Counted from the stretch's first letter, positions 34,665 through 44,447 are shown. The stretch: 64,000 bases of DNA from Bacteroidetes bacterium RIFCSPLOWO2_12_FULL_37_12 (GCA_001769655.1 MEPC01000042.1:254396-318395), one strand, 5' to 3'. Numbers and translations are program-made. Notes: generated by a model not told the origin, from the letters alone.

Positions 34665-35090
34665 TTAAATATTTACCACAGAAGTAACCGGAACCGTAGC
34701 TATCGGTTTTTTAATTGATGAAACATCCTTTTTTGCCGTAATTTTTCTAACCGAACTCTTTTTTTGTTTTTTACCTGTTACTATTGGCTTGTTTACTTTT
34801 TGAACAGGTTTTACGGTTTTTTTATTCGCATGATTTTTTTTCACCGGTTTTTTCCCTGTGGGTTTCGTTGTTACCAGATGAGATTTATTAATATCAATGT
34901 TCTTTTGCATTGAAACTTGCCCGTCGCTATCTTCAACATTTCTGACAATTGCTTTTGCCACAATCTTACTTGCCTTTTTTACGGCTTTTTTTACTTTTTT
35001 AGAACCTCCCTTTAAAAGTTGGTTCACATAGTTATTGAGGATGATTTTCAGTTTGTTCTGAATTTCTTTCCGGTCTTGAGTTGTTTTCAT
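34665..35090 (-). CDS. Lysine-rich histone H1-like protein
   Basis: 141 residues, strongly basic. The N-terminal 60 residues are helical (NKLKIILNNYVNQLLKGGSKKVKKAVKKASKIVAKAIV). The C-terminal half is a disordered Lys/Pro/Thr/Val tail (TKPTGKKPVKKNHANKKTVKP, ARKITAKK-like repeats), resembling bacterial H1-like DNA-binding proteins. It may bind DNA or polyphosphate; a polyphosphate kinase is encoded two genes upstream. The sequence alone cannot decide. Confidence 0.6.
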   Translation of the reverse strand: MKTTQDRKEIQNKLKIILNNYVNQLLKGGSKKVKKAVKKASKIVAKAIVRNVEDSDGQVSMQKNIDINKSHLVTTKPTGKKPVKKNHANKKTVKPVQKVNKPIVTGKKQKKSSVRKITAKKDVSSIKKPIATVPVTSVVNI

Positions 35091-35141
35091 TTGAGTTATG
35101 GGTTAATGGTTAATTATTAATTTATTTTCCTAATAACAAAA

Positions 35142-35645
35142 TCATTTATTCTTCGGTGAATCAAAAAACAAAAGCGTTCCACATTGTGTTGTGATATTGT
35201 TCCAACTTAAAACCGGTAATCGAATACCAGCAATTCCCCCTTTGGGAATATTCTCAATATTTGTTTTACACAATATGATAAGAAGTTCAGTGAGAGAAGG
35301 GTTGTGACCTACCAGCATTAAAGAATTAAAAACGTCTTCTGTTTCTCCGATTACTTCGAGTAATGACTGTGCCGTTGAATCATATATATTTTTACTTTTA
35401 ATAATATCATCTTTATTCATCTGGATTTCCTGGGCGATTATTTCTGCAGTTTGTAATGCTCTTACTGCTGGGCTTGAAATTATAATCCCAGGTTTTATTT
35501 TCATACTGCAAAGCCGCTGTCCCATTTCTCGTGCATCTTCTTTTCCTTTATGAGTGAGTTCCCGCTTAAAATCATCTTTGTAGGATGTGGATGCATCTAA
35601 ATCTTCGGCTTTTGCGTGCCTTACGAGAATCAGGGTTTTTGACAT
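35142..35645 (-). CDS. sixA: SixA-like phosphohistidine phosphatase
   Basis: 167 residues of the histidine-phosphatase (phosphoglycerate mutase-like) fold. The RHG-type motif is LILVRHAKAED at residues 4-14; the second catalytic His is in LMLVGHNPSLTEL (about 113). IISSPAVRALQTAEII supplies the conserved Arg. SixA-type enzymes remove phosphate from histidine in phosphotransfer proteins; homologues in Bacteroidota are common but their substrates are not established. It lies 31 bp after the PPK2 gene on the same strand, with an AT repeat (TTAGTCATTAGTCATTGGTC) in the gap. Confidence 0.85.
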   Translation of the reverse strand: MSKTLILVRHAKAEDLDASTSYKDDFKRELTHKGKEDAREMGQRLCSMKIKPGIIISSPAVRALQTAEIIAQEIQMNKDDIIKSKNIYDSTAQSLLEVIGETEDVFNSLMLVGHNPSLTELLIILCKTNIENIPKGGIAGIRLPVLSWNNITTQCGTLLFFDSPKNK

Positions 35646-35676
35646 TAGAAATTAGTCATTAGTCATTGGTCAAGTT

Positions 35677-36627
35677 CTAATCCAAATGCTCATTATTTAT
35701 ATAATACCTTCCGATAATATTTGGGTCTGGGTTTAAAGAAACCTTTGCCTCTTCTTTTCCTTCATAAGGAATGACACTCAATACATACCGAATGGTTTCC
35801 ATTCTTGCTTTTAATTTTTTATCTGCACGTACTATCACCCATGGAGCATAATTGGTATGAGTTCTTGTGAACATTTGCTCTTTATAATGTGTAAATTTAT
35901 CCCACAAGCTCTGTGCTTTTTTATCAACAGGGCTTAGCTTCCAGCTTTTAAGAGGATTTTTATCACGGGAAGCAAAGCGTTTTTCCTGTTCATCTTTTGA
36001 GACGGAAAACCAGAACTTGATGAGGGTAATTCCATCTTCATAAATCATGTGTTCAAAATCGGGCACCTGTCTTAAAAATTCATGATATTGTCTTTCTGTA
36101 CAGAATCCCATCACAGGTTCCACAACCGCGCGGTTATACCAACTCCGGTCAAAGAAAACCAAGCTCCCCGGATTTGGAAGTTCTTTGATGTAGCGGGTAA
36201 AATACCATTGCCCTTTTTCCAACTCGGTAGGAGCAGGTAGTGCCACTACTTTCCCATGTCTTGGCATGATGTGTTGGGTAAATCTACGGATGGCGCCTCC
36301 TTTACCGGATGCATCGCGGCCTTCAAAAAGAATGGCTATCCTCTTTTTTTCTTTCACCACCCATTGTTGCAATTTTACCAGTTCCAACTGGAGTTTTTCC
36401 AATTCAATATAGTAATCCATTCTTTCCAAAATTTCTTCCTCGGTTATACCTCCGTATTTAGCAAGGTTTTTAATGATTTTATCTTTGATAATTTTTTTAT
36501 AATTCTTTTTATCTACAACATGTTGCAGGATTTCTTTATGCCCATTTGGTTTTTGGAGCAACGCATGGGGTGAACCATTGCTTTTGCGCGTTTTCTGGGT
36601 TTCTGATTTGAGTGTTTCTGTGTTCAT
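35677..36627 (-). CDS. ppk2: Polyphosphate kinase 2
   Basis: 316 residues. PPK2-family motifs are all present: Walker A in FEGRDASGKGGAIRRF (about residue 97), PAPTELEKGQWYFTRYI, Walker B-like LVFFDRSWYNRAVVEPVMGFC, and the lid FSVSKDEQEKRFASRDKNPLKSWKLSP. The enzyme reversibly transfers phosphate between polyphosphate and nucleotides in the cytosol; a single-domain PPK2 of this length usually phosphorylates NDP or NMP. It is followed by sixA and the Lys-rich gene on the same strand. Confidence 0.92.
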   Translation of the reverse strand: MNTETLKSETQKTRKSNGSPHALLQKPNGHKEILQHVVDKKNYKKIIKDKIIKNLAKYGGITEEEILERMDYYIELEKLQLELVKLQQWVVKEKKRIAILFEGRDASGKGGAIRRFTQHIMPRHGKVVALPAPTELEKGQWYFTRYIKELPNPGSLVFFDRSWYNRAVVEPVMGFCTERQYHEFLRQVPDFEHMIYEDGITLIKFWFSVSKDEQEKRFASRDKNPLKSWKLSPVDKKAQSLWDKFTHYKEQMFTRTHTNYAPWVIVRADKKLKARMETIRYVLSVIPYEGKEEAKVSLNPDPNIIGRYYINNEHLD

Positions 36628-36727
36628 AGAATTATATGTATATAATTATGATGGAATTATTATTTTGATTTGTTACCGGTCAGTACCCACGCAATTAAAC
36701 ATAAATTGAATAAGAAAAAAAATTTTA

Positions 36728-36796
36728 GCCACTGATTACACGGATTAAAAATGGTATTAAGATTTTTTTATAGAATTAATCCGTGTAATCAGTGGC
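36728..36796. repeat. Perfect 19 bp inverted repeat, 'attacacggat' family
   Basis: GCCACTGATTACACGGATT at 36728-36746 is the exact reverse complement of 36778-36796, with a 31 bp AT-rich loop. It lies between two minus-strand genes (SulP upstream, ppk2 downstream) and may terminate the SulP transcript. The rest of the 273 bp gap is AT-rich with no gene seen. Confidence 0.85.
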
Positions 36797-36900
36797 AAAA
36801 TGTATTTTTTTATTTGGTCTGAATAGTAATTTAATCTTTAAGAAATACAATGTTAAGAAAATTTTTTTTAAATCAGCATGATATAAATCAGTTTTTTTAC

Positions 36901-38607
36901 CTACATTGCTTCATTTTCCCGTATTTCGGTTTCTACTAAAGTCAAGGAATGGGCAATGACATCATGAATGGAATCCCTTCGGCTAACGTGACCCAATAAG
37001 TGAGCGACATCTTCAAAGCGTAAAATATCACGGGCTGCGGAATGTGCTTCTGCTACTTTGAAGATGATTCCTTTTTCCTGCGATTTTTCAAATAACCGTT
37101 TGACTAACTTTGCGCCGCTTGAGTCAATATATGCCGAAGTGCTTAAATCAAAAATTACAACCTTTAAAGGAGTAGGTGATTCATCAATTTTTGGCCAAAC
37201 ATGATTGTAAATATACGAAGTATTAAAATAAACCAAAGGGGACTCTACTCGAAATAAAATAACGCCAGGCAATAGTTCATTATCAGGATGCCTGTCCATA
37301 TCGGTATAGCGGTCGGTGCCGGGAATTTTGCCAAGAAAAGCAATGTGAGGACTTGAGACCTTCTTAATAATTAGAATAAGTGACACAACAGCTCCTATCA
37401 GAACCCCATTGAGAATTCCAAAAAAGATAACGGAGAGCATGGCTGTCAGCGCAATTAAAAAATCCGGTTTGTTCACTCTACGCATTCGGTTTAGCTCCTT
37501 CCAATCCATCAAACCTGAGATAGCCACCATGACAATGGCGGCGAGTGTAACATTTGGTAAATTTTTCAATAAACCCGTAAAAAAAAGAAGGCATACGCCC
37601 ATCCAAAAAGAAGTAGCGACGAGTGCCATAGGTGTTTTAGCACCTGCTCCATCGTTTACGGCTGTTTGTGAAAGTCCTCCACTTACAGGGTAACCATTAC
37701 CAAATGCCGTAGCAAGATTTGCAATTCCCAACGCAAGTAATTCCTGACGGGTACCTATTTCGTAATTATGCTTTTGAGCAATTGCTTTCGCCGCAGAAAT
37801 GCTTTCAATATAGGTAAGTAAAAAACAAGCGAATGCAAGCGATGCCGTATTTTGAATATCCATCAGATTAAAGAGTGGAAAATGAAGGGGAGGTAATCCG
37901 GCAGGAATAATTCCTACCGTTGCAAAGCCGAAATTTTCGGGTGTGATAAAGTAGAAAATAAGAATGGATAAAACTACCACGATAAAAGCGATGGGTTTTC
38001 CACGAAATATTTTTTCTCCTATAAAAATTAAACCGATTGCCAGTATTCCAAAAGCCAGCACATATATATTGGTTTGAGGAAGTTGAATAATGAGTGTCAC
38101 TATCCGGGTAAAAAAGTCACTTCCACCGCCAGTGACACCAAATAATTTAGGCAATTGTGTGGATGCGATTAACAGAGCGGCGCCTGCTTTAAAACCAACT
38201 AAAATAGTTTCGCTGATAAAATTTATTATACTGCTTAATCTTAGAAGATAAGCAAGCACACAAATCCCTGAAACCATCAATGCAGTAAGGGAAGCCAGGT
38301 CTAACCAACGTTGCGTGTCGCCGCCAGAAAGGGTTGAAAGAGATGCACCTATTAGCATGGAAATGGCTGAGGTGGGACCAATTGCCAGTTGCCTGGAGGT
38401 ACCGAGCAATGCGTAAAACAAGCCGCCAAGAAAATAACCGAAGACACCGTATTGGGGAGGTAACCCAGCCAGGGTTGAATAAGCCAGTGACACTGGGATG
38501 GCATAGGCAGTTAATGTGACACCGGCAAATGCATCTGCCCGAAGTGTACCAAGAGAATAATTGCGTAACCAGTAAAGATGGGAAAAGTAATTTTTCACAG
38601 ACAACAA
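36901..38607 (-). CDS. SulP-family anion transporter with STAS domain
   Basis: 568 residues, a standard SulP length. About twelve hydrophobic segments span residues 25-420, including the signature region AITVSLAYSTLAGLPPQYGVFGYF-like start (AGVTLTAYAIPVSLAYSTLAG) and GNGYPVSGGLSQTAVNDGAGAKTPMA. A C-terminal STAS domain (about 435-555) has VIFDLSTSAYIDSSGAKLVKRL. SulP proteins move sulfate, bicarbonate or other anions across the inner membrane; the substrate cannot be inferred. The start is TTG at 38607 or GTG at 38598; no ATG is near. Confidence 0.88.
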   Translation of the reverse strand: MLSVKNYFSHLYWLRNYSLGTLRADAFAGVTLTAYAIPVSLAYSTLAGLPPQYGVFGYFLGGLFYALLGTSRQLAIGPTSAISMLIGASLSTLSGGDTQRWLDLASLTALMVSGICVLAYLLRLSSIINFISETILVGFKAGAALLIASTQLPKLFGVTGGGSDFFTRIVTLIIQLPQTNIYVLAFGILAIGLIFIGEKIFRGKPIAFIVVVLSILIFYFITPENFGFATVGIIPAGLPPLHFPLFNLMDIQNTASLAFACFLLTYIESISAAKAIAQKHNYEIGTRQELLALGIANLATAFGNGYPVSGGLSQTAVNDGAGAKTPMALVATSFWMGVCLLFFTGLLKNLPNVTLAAIVMVAISGLMDWKELNRMRRVNKPDFLIALTAMLSVIFFGILNGVLIGAVVSLILIIKKVSSPHIAFLGKIPGTDRYTDMDRHPDNELLPGVILFRVESPLVYFNTSYIYNHVWPKIDESPTPLKVVIFDLSTSAYIDSSGAKLVKRLFEKSQEKGIIFKVAEAHSAARDILRFEDVAHLLGHVSRRDSIHDVIAHSLTLVETEIRENEAM

Positions 38608-38737
38608 ATTTACTCAAACTTACAGTAAATTTATAAATTCCACATAAACGCGTTAAAAAAGTATTGGTGTATGGGTGCGTCTGAGTATCGGGGTAAATGG
38701 AACTTTTACAGTCGAAAAGATATTGTAATTACGTTGA

Positions 38738-39913
38738 TTATTTGAATGTATATTGAAACGTAATTCTCCCGACTACATCCGCTGTTCTTGCATGATAGCC
38801 CGTTTCCGTGGACTCTCTTTTATCTTTATAGGAATTGATCCAGAGGTTCGGAATGATATGCCAGTTTTTATGTGGCGCAATATCCAAACCCGTGGTGAAA
38901 AAATTTTCATTGTATGGATCTTTGAGATTGTCGCCTTTTTTGTAATTGATATCGGGTGAAAAGTTATCAAAACGGACAAACGCAGTGAGTTTCTGATTCA
39001 AATTGGCTTTTGCCCAAACACTCAAGCCAAAGGGCGCAGAATCTTTTATAGTATCGGTCGCTGATTCTACTTTATTGATTTTCGCTTTCTGTTGCGTTTG
39101 ATAAACACCTTCCATTGCTACTGTAAATTTTTCGTGTTGGTAAGAAATAAAACCTAATATTGTTTGATAAGCGGCATATCCACTACCCTGTTTTGCCGGA
39201 GCATCTTCGTAGTCGGTTTGCAACTGAATGGTTAATTTTTTTTGAAATAACCGTGCATCCAAACTGGCATATACTTTTTTCATAACATTGACTTCGGGAG
39301 CATCGCCCTTGCCGTTGCCCCACATCAACGTATAGCCAAATACTCCGGAAGTATCAAATTTTCCTGTGATGCGAATTCCTAAATCATTGGCGCCACCAAA
39401 CCCACGATAATCAGCAATGGTTTTCTCCACATTTCTTAATCCCCAGATTGGTTCGGATATGATGGGCCAGGTAGGGGTTGAACTTTGTCCTATGAAAACA
39501 CTTGCCCGTGGTATTATTTTTTTCCATTCCAAAAATAAACTCTTGACAAAAACAGTACGCTTTCCGCTACCCGTAAGTATGCCGTCATTGCTTTCCAATA
39601 GTATATTGGTAAAGAGATTGGGAGAAATGTTGTAATCATACCCGAGGTAAATTCTGCGGAAAGTAACGGCAATATCGTTTTGTTTGTTCTTAGCAAATTC
39701 ACCTCTGCCGAAATTGAGGTACTTGGCTGAATCGCTGTCTGCTTTGTAAAAGAAATCGCCGAAAGCATATCCCCAAACTTTTCCGGATGGTTTGAATTCA
39801 TCTTTATTTTCCTGAGCAGTTAGAAAATTACAACTGAAAAGAATTGAAACGAATAGAAATGAGCAATATAATTTTAGTCGTATTATTTTACTCAATGGAT
39901 TTTGTGTTTTCAT
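38738..39913 (-). CDS. Predicted outer-membrane porin-like protein
   Basis: 391 residues. A signal peptide (about 1-33) precedes a domain of alternating amphipathic strands (VTFRRIYLGYDYNISPNLFTNILLES, FGYTLMWGNGKGD, WAKANLNQKLTAFVRFDNFS), ending in aromatic RITFQYTFK, the usual barrel C-terminus. It resembles Bacteroidota porin-like proteins of unknown substrate. Upstream, divergent from a cation-efflux gene, there is a palindrome (40029-40042), which hints at shared control. It is 130 bp downstream of the SulP start region. Confidence 0.7.
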   Translation of the reverse strand: MKTQNPLSKIIRLKLYCSFLFVSILFSCNFLTAQENKDEFKPSGKVWGYAFGDFFYKADSDSAKYLNFGRGEFAKNKQNDIAVTFRRIYLGYDYNISPNLFTNILLESNDGILTGSGKRTVFVKSLFLEWKKIIPRASVFIGQSSTPTWPIISEPIWGLRNVEKTIADYRGFGGANDLGIRITGKFDTSGVFGYTLMWGNGKGDAPEVNVMKKVYASLDARLFQKKLTIQLQTDYEDAPAKQGSGYAAYQTILGFISYQHEKFTVAMEGVYQTQQKAKINKVESATDTIKDSAPFGLSVWAKANLNQKLTAFVRFDNFSPDINYKKGDNLKDPYNENFFTTGLDIAPHKNWHIIPNLWINSYKDKRESTETGYHARTADVVGRITFQYTFK

Positions 39914-40028
39914 TTTCTTGCTATTTGGTAATAATGAAAATAATAATTGCCGGCAAAATTGCTGATGAATATGAAATTATAAAATGATAAAAGGACTAAA
40001 TTAATATGATTGAGGCAATAAAGGTAAT

Positions 40029-40042
40029 ATGATATTTATCAT
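40029..40042. promoter_or_regulatory. Perfect 14 bp palindrome in a divergent promoter region
   Basis: ATGATATTTATCAT (ATGATA/TATCAT) lies between the porin-like gene and the cation-efflux gene. It is a plausible metal-regulator operator; the binding protein is not identified. Confidence 0.4.
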
Positions 40043-40121
40043 AAACAAAATTGTGGTTTGTTAGAGAACAATAAATTTACAAAGATTGAAAAAAAATGAT
40101 AATTTCGTCCTTTTAACCGCA

Positions 40122-40742
40122 ATGCAACGCTCCAACGAATTCAAAACACAGGTGGTGGTTTATCTGACTGCTCTTACCATGGTGGTAGAAATTGCGGCAG
40201 GTTACTTAACTAATTCCATGGCATTGCTTGCCGATGGTTTCCACATGGCATCACATGTTTTTGCGTTGGGTCTTTCGTGGATCGCCTATCGCTTTTCCAG
40301 AAAGTATGAGGGAAATCCCGTATTTAAAAGTGGCACAGGAAAAATATTATCTCTTGCGGGTTATACCAGCGCTATAATTCTTCTCATCATCGCCATATTG
40401 ATGGCTTACGAATCAGTAAACCGTTTTTTCCATCCTAAAGAAATCAGATTTCAGGAAGCCATCGGAGTAGCCATTATAGGTTTGGCTGTAAATCTGATAA
40501 GCGCACTAATACTTCATCATAAAGAAGAGCATAAAGACCATAATATTCACGCCGCATATATTCATGTTCTTTCCGACACATTAACCAGTGTCACTGCAAT
40601 CATTGCATTGACAGCAGGAATGTTCTGGAACATGTATGCCCTCGATGCCATCAGCGGAATTTTAAGTTCTATTGTCATTAGCAAATGGGCGGTGGATATT
40701 ATTGTAAATTCGGGGAGAGATCTGTTGGATTTGCGGAAGTAA
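40122..40742 (+). CDS. Cation diffusion facilitator (metal efflux) protein
   Basis: 206 residues from the ATG at 40122; a TTG 36 bases upstream is less likely. Six hydrophobic segments are visible, with the CDF metal-site motifs NSMALLADGFHMASHVFALGLSW (H-x3-D type in TM2) and HAAYIHVLSDTLTSVTA (TM5). A His/Glu/Asp-rich loop (HHKEEHKDHN) precedes TM5. Family members export Zn, Co, Fe or Mn in exchange for protons. The C-terminal cytoplasmic dimer domain found in most CDF proteins is missing; the sequence stops just after TM6, as in some DmeF-like proteins. Confidence 0.85.
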   Translation: MQRSNEFKTQVVVYLTALTMVVEIAAGYLTNSMALLADGFHMASHVFALGLSWIAYRFSRKYEGNPVFKSGTGKILSLAGYTSAIILLIIAILMAYESVNRFFHPKEIRFQEAIGVAIIGLAVNLISALILHHKEEHKDHNIHAAYIHVLSDTLTSVTAIIALTAGMFWNMYALDAISGILSSIVISKWAVDIIVNSGRDLLDLRK

Positions 40743-40743
40743 C

Positions 40744-40807
40744 GGGTATAAGGGTATAGAGGAAATGTATCGTTATTCACTCCTTATACCCTTATACCCT
40801 ATACCCT
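40744..40807. repeat. 'ggtata' palindromic repeat, copy 4
   Basis: GGGTATAAGGGTATAGAGG faces CCTTATACCCTTATACCC across a short centre. It follows the stop of the cation-efflux gene directly and could form a terminator-like hairpin. Confidence 0.7.
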
Positions 40808-40843
40808 TTCGCCATTATAAGATATTTATCCAAGTTGCACTAT

Positions 40844-41932
40844 ATGAAAGTTCATAAAGTAATAGGAATCATGTCGGGAACCTCAGGAGATGGTGTTGAC
40901 CTTGCGTATTGCCATTTTACCGAGCAAGACGGGAAATGGAAATACAGTATAGAAAATATACGCACCATCCCGTTTGACCATATATGGGATTTACGTTTGA
41001 AGGAATTGCATCATCAGAATCCAATCGCTTTTGTGAAGACGGATATATTTTTCGGACATTATCTTGGAAAATTGGTAAATGATTTTATCCGTGAAGAAAA
41101 AATAGAAGCGGAATTGGTTTCTTCGCATGGTCATACGGTTTTTCATCAGCCGGAAAAAGGGATTACGTGTCAGATTGGACATGGAGCTTCCATACATGCC
41201 GAATGTGGACTACCTGTGGTTTCAGATTTCAGAAGTTTAGATGTGGCACTGGGGGGTCAGGGTGCGCCATTGGTTTCCATTGCTGACCGTATGTTATTCA
41301 GCGAGTATGATTTTTGTTTGAATCTGGGCGGCATTGCTAATTTATCGGCTGAAGTGTCACAGAAAAGAATCGCTTATGATATTTGTCCCTGCAATTTGAT
41401 TTTAAATTATTTGGCTATTCCATTGGGAAAATCGTATGATGAAGGTGGAAATTTTGCCCGTAAAGGAAATATAAATGAAGAACTGCTGGTCATTTTAAAC
41501 TCACTTCCTTATTATAAAAAACATTTTCCAAAATCGTTAGGACGGGAATGGGTAGATGCCTGCATCAAACCCTTACTACGCATGTCAAAGATTCCCACCG
41601 AAGGGAAACTTGCAACTTTTTGCGGACACATTGCTCATCAAATTCATCAAAGTATTTCTGAATTAATTCAAATCAGTGACACAACTAAAAAATTCCGGTT
41701 GTTAATAACCGGTGGAGGTGCTTACAATCAATTTTTAATTGAGACAATACGGAAATATCTTTCCCCGCTTCCGGTGACACTTGAAATACCTGATAAAAAT
41801 CTGATTGAATTTAAAGAGGCGATGATATTTGGTTTTCTGGGTGTGCTGAGAATACGAAACGAAGTAAATTGCCTGTCGTCGGTGACGGGAGCGGGAAGGG
41901 ATAATGCAGGGGGAGTGGTGTGGGGGGGGTAA
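40844..41932 (+). CDS. anmK: Anhydro-N-acetylmuramic acid kinase
   Basis: 362 residues from the ATG at 40844, with an in-frame TTG three codons earlier rejected. The AnmK signature GIMSGTSGDGVDLAYCHF opens the ATPase fold, followed by VSSHGHTVFHQPEKGITCQIGHGASIHAE, GQGAPLVSIADRMLF and LLITGGGAYNQFL. The enzyme phosphorylates 1,6-anhydro-MurNAc to MurNAc-6-phosphate during cell-wall recycling. Its stop abuts that of accC, transcribed from the other strand. Confidence 0.92.
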   Translation: MKVHKVIGIMSGTSGDGVDLAYCHFTEQDGKWKYSIENIRTIPFDHIWDLRLKELHHQNPIAFVKTDIFFGHYLGKLVNDFIREEKIEAELVSSHGHTVFHQPEKGITCQIGHGASIHAECGLPVVSDFRSLDVALGGQGAPLVSIADRMLFSEYDFCLNLGGIANLSAEVSQKRIAYDICPCNLILNYLAIPLGKSYDEGGNFARKGNINEELLVILNSLPYYKKHFPKSLGREWVDACIKPLLRMSKIPTEGKLATFCGHIAHQIHQSISELIQISDTTKKFRLLITGGGAYNQFLIETIRKYLSPLPVTLEIPDKNLIEFKEAMIFGFLGVLRIRNEVNCLSSVTGAGRDNAGGVVWGG

Positions 41933-43273
41933 TTACTCCTCCATCTTAAATCCTTCAAGAAATGAGGTGGAATATCTTCCGGAGCGGAATTTTTCATCAT
42001 CCATCAACTTGCGGTGAAAGGGGATGGTAGTATGAATGCCTTCAATAATAAACTCATCAAGCGCACGTTTCATTTTCACAATGCACTCATCGCGGGTTTG
42101 AGCAGTGACGATGAGTTTTGCGATTAAGGAATCATAAAAGGGGGGAATGGAATATCCGGCATATACATGTGTGTCAACCCGCGTACCGTGACCTCCGGGA
42201 GTATGAAAGTTTGTAATGGTACCGGGAGATGGTGTAAAACCACGGAAAGGGTCTTCAGCATTTATTCTACATTCCATGGAAACCATTTTAGGATAATAAC
42301 ATTTTCCGGAAATGGGAATCCCAGAATGTACTTTTATTTGTTCTTTTACCAGGTCGTATCCGATTACTTCTTCGGTGACAGGATGTTCCACTTGAATACG
42401 GGTGTTCATTTCCATAAAATAAAAATTCAAATCCTTATCAACCAAAAATTCTATGGTTCCTACGCCAAGATAGTTTATGCTTTTTGCTCCTGCCATTGCG
42501 GCTTTACCCATTTTTTCGCGTAGGGCATCCGTCATCACAGGCGAAGGAGTTTCCTCCAGAAGTTTTTGATGCCGTCTTTGAATGGTACAATCCCTCTCAG
42601 ACAAGTGGCACACTGTGCCAAATAAATCCCCAACTATTTGTATTTCAATATGACGGGGTTCTTCTACATATTTTTCAATATATACCCCATCGTCACCGAA
42701 AGCAATTTTTGCTTCTGAGCGGGCGGAATTCCATGCGTTTTCGAAGTCCTTATCCGAACGTATGATTCTCATCCCCCGTCCACCACCTCCTGCCGTAGCT
42801 TTCAAAATAACCGGGTATTTTATTTTATTGGCAATTAGTATTGCCTCGTCCATGGTGTTTACCAGACCGTCGCTACCCGGAATAGTAGGAACCCCTGAAT
42901 TTTTCATGGTTTTTTTTGCGTTGGCTTTATCTCCCATGGCACGAATCATTTCCGGTTTGGGTCCAATGAAAGCAATTTTATTTTCCTGGCAAATTTCAGA
43001 AAAGCGAGCATTCTCGGAGAGAAAACCATAACCGGGATGAATGGCATCCGAGTTTGTAATTTCTGCCGCAGATATTATGTTGGGAATATTCAGATAGGAA
43101 TCGCGGCTGGAAGGAGGACCAATGCAAACTGCCTCATCGGCAAAACGAACATGAAGGGCATTTTTATCTGCGGTAGAATACACGGCAACCGTTCTTATAC
43201 CCATTTCACGGCAAGTACGGATAATACGGAGAGCGATTTCGCCACGGTTAGCTATGAGGATTTTTTTGAACAC
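41933..43273 (-). CDS. accC: Biotin carboxylase subunit of acetyl-CoA carboxylase
   Basis: 446 residues beginning with GTG ([19 protein letters not shown]), the standard AccC start. The ATP-grasp core includes [18 protein letters not shown] and [46 protein letters not shown] is the catalytic loop. It carboxylates biotin on AccB using ATP and bicarbonate, the first step of fatty-acid synthesis. It follows accB by 64 bp in the same transcript. The carboxyltransferase genes are not in the window. Confidence 0.95.
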   Translation of the reverse strand: MFKKILIANRGEIALRIIRTCREMGIRTVAVYSTADKNALHVRFADEAVCIGPPSSRDSYLNIPNIISAAEITNSDAIHPGYGFLSENARFSEICQENKIAFIGPKPEMIRAMGDKANAKKTMKNSGVPTIPGSDGLVNTMDEAILIANKIKYPVILKATAGGGGRGMRIIRSDKDFENAWNSARSEAKIAFGDDGVYIEKYVEEPRHIEIQIVGDLFGTVCHLSERDCTIQRRHQKLLEETPSPVMTDALREKMGKAAMAGAKSINYLGVGTIEFLVDKDLNFYFMEMNTRIQVEHPVTEEVIGYDLVKEQIKVHSGIPISGKCYYPKMVSMECRINAEDPFRGFTPSPGTITNFHTPGGHGTRVDTHVYAGYSIPPFYDSLIAKLIVTAQTRDECIVKMKRALDEFIIEGIHTTIPFHRKLMDDEKFRSGRYSTSFLEGFKMEE

Positions 43274-43337
43274 GGTTAGGAGAATGATTTACGATTTATG
43301 ATTTACGAAAACAAAATATCGTCTGATTTATAATATA

Positions 43338-43832
43338 TCATCCGGCTGGATCTATTAAAAACAGGGGTTGGTCATATTCTACCGGGCTGGCATTTTCAAC
43401 TAATATTTTCAAAATTTTTCCTGAAAATTCGGATTCAATTTCATTAAAAAGTTTCATGGCTTCAATCACGCAGACCACTTTTCCTTTTTGAATAGAATCT
43501 CCAACATTTATAAAAGGTGGAGCTCCGGGAGAAGCAGAACGATAAAACGTACCAATCATTGGAGATTTTACGGTTTTAAAATTTTCAGATGTTACAGGTT
43601 TATTACTTGTTGAATCAGAAATCACAGCAGTGGTAGCCGTTTTTGGTTCCGAAGTTGTTTTAATTTCCTGAGGTTGAGGGATAGTAACAGGTACTAATGA
43701 CTGAGATGAAGCCACAACATTAACGGGATTTTTCTTGATTCCCAGTTTAAAACCATCTCTTTCAATCGTAACCTCGTCAACTCCTGATTTGGCTACAAAT
43801 TTTATGAGTTCCTGAATTTCTTTGATGTCCAT
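43338..43832 (-). CDS. accB: Biotin carboxyl carrier protein of acetyl-CoA carboxylase
   Basis: 164 residues. The N-terminal helix [34 protein letters not shown], a Pro/Thr/Ser linker and a C-terminal biotinyl domain are in the standard order. The biotin attachment motif is [13 protein letters not shown], with Lys in AMK. It carries biotin between AccC and the carboxyltransferase. Located between efp and accC. Confidence 0.95.
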   Translation of the reverse strand: MDIKEIQELIKFVAKSGVDEVTIERDGFKLGIKKNPVNVVASSQSLVPVTIPQPQEIKTTSEPKTATTAVISDSTSNKPVTSENFKTVKSPMIGTFYRSASPGAPPFINVGDSIQKGKVVCVIEAMKLFNEIESEFSGKILKILVENASPVEYDQPLFLIDPAG

Positions 43833-43883
43833 GGTGGTATGCGTTTGTACAATTTATATAGCTTATTTCAATAATGTTTGAGT

Positions 43884-44447
43884 TCACCCCACCCGTTCCA
43901 CATAAGAGCGGGTTCGGGTATCAATTTTCAGCGCCTGCTGATTTTCGACAAAAAGAGGAACTTGAATTACGGCACCAGTCTCAAGGGTGGCGGGTTTAAA
44001 GGAAGCAGTAGCCGTGTCGCCTCTATATCCCGGTTCCGTATAGGTTACTTTAAGTTCAACAAATTGCGGAATTTCGCATAATAAGGGGGTATCGGTTTCT
44101 GAATGAAATAATAATTCAACTTCCTGCCCTTCTTTCAACAAATCATAATTTTCAATCATTTCTTTGTTTATGAATATTTCCTCAAAATCATTCATGTCCA
44201 TCAGGTGGTATCCCAAATCATCTTTATATAAAAATTGAAATCTTTTTCGTTCGATACGTGCCGTTTTGATTCTTACTCCTGAATCAAACGTATTATCAAT
44301 TACTTTACCCGTTTTAATATTTTTAAGTTTTGTCCTGACAAAGGCAGGACCCTTACCCGGTTTTACATGCTGGAAATCAACAATGGAATAAAGAATATTG
44401 TTGAATTCTATGCATAAGCCGTTTTTAATATCTTGCGTTGTTGCCAT
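43884..44447 (-). CDS. efp: Elongation factor P
   Basis: 187 residues, the usual EF-P length. The KOW-like N-terminal domain reads MATTQDIKNGLCIEFNNILYSIVDFQHVKPGKGPAFVRTKLKNIKTGKVIDNTF, and the modifiable position is the Lys of PGKGPAF. Domain III ends with TRTRSYVERV, like the EF-P signature. The factor helps the ribosome through polyproline stretches. Placement between fabH and accB is common in Bacteroidota. Confidence 0.95.
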   Translation of the reverse strand: MATTQDIKNGLCIEFNNILYSIVDFQHVKPGKGPAFVRTKLKNIKTGKVIDNTFDSGVRIKTARIERKRFQFLYKDDLGYHLMDMNDFEEIFINKEMIENYDLLKEGQEVELLFHSETDTPLLCEIPQFVELKVTYTEPGYRGDTATASFKPATLETGAVIQVPLFVENQQALKIDTRTRSYVERVG

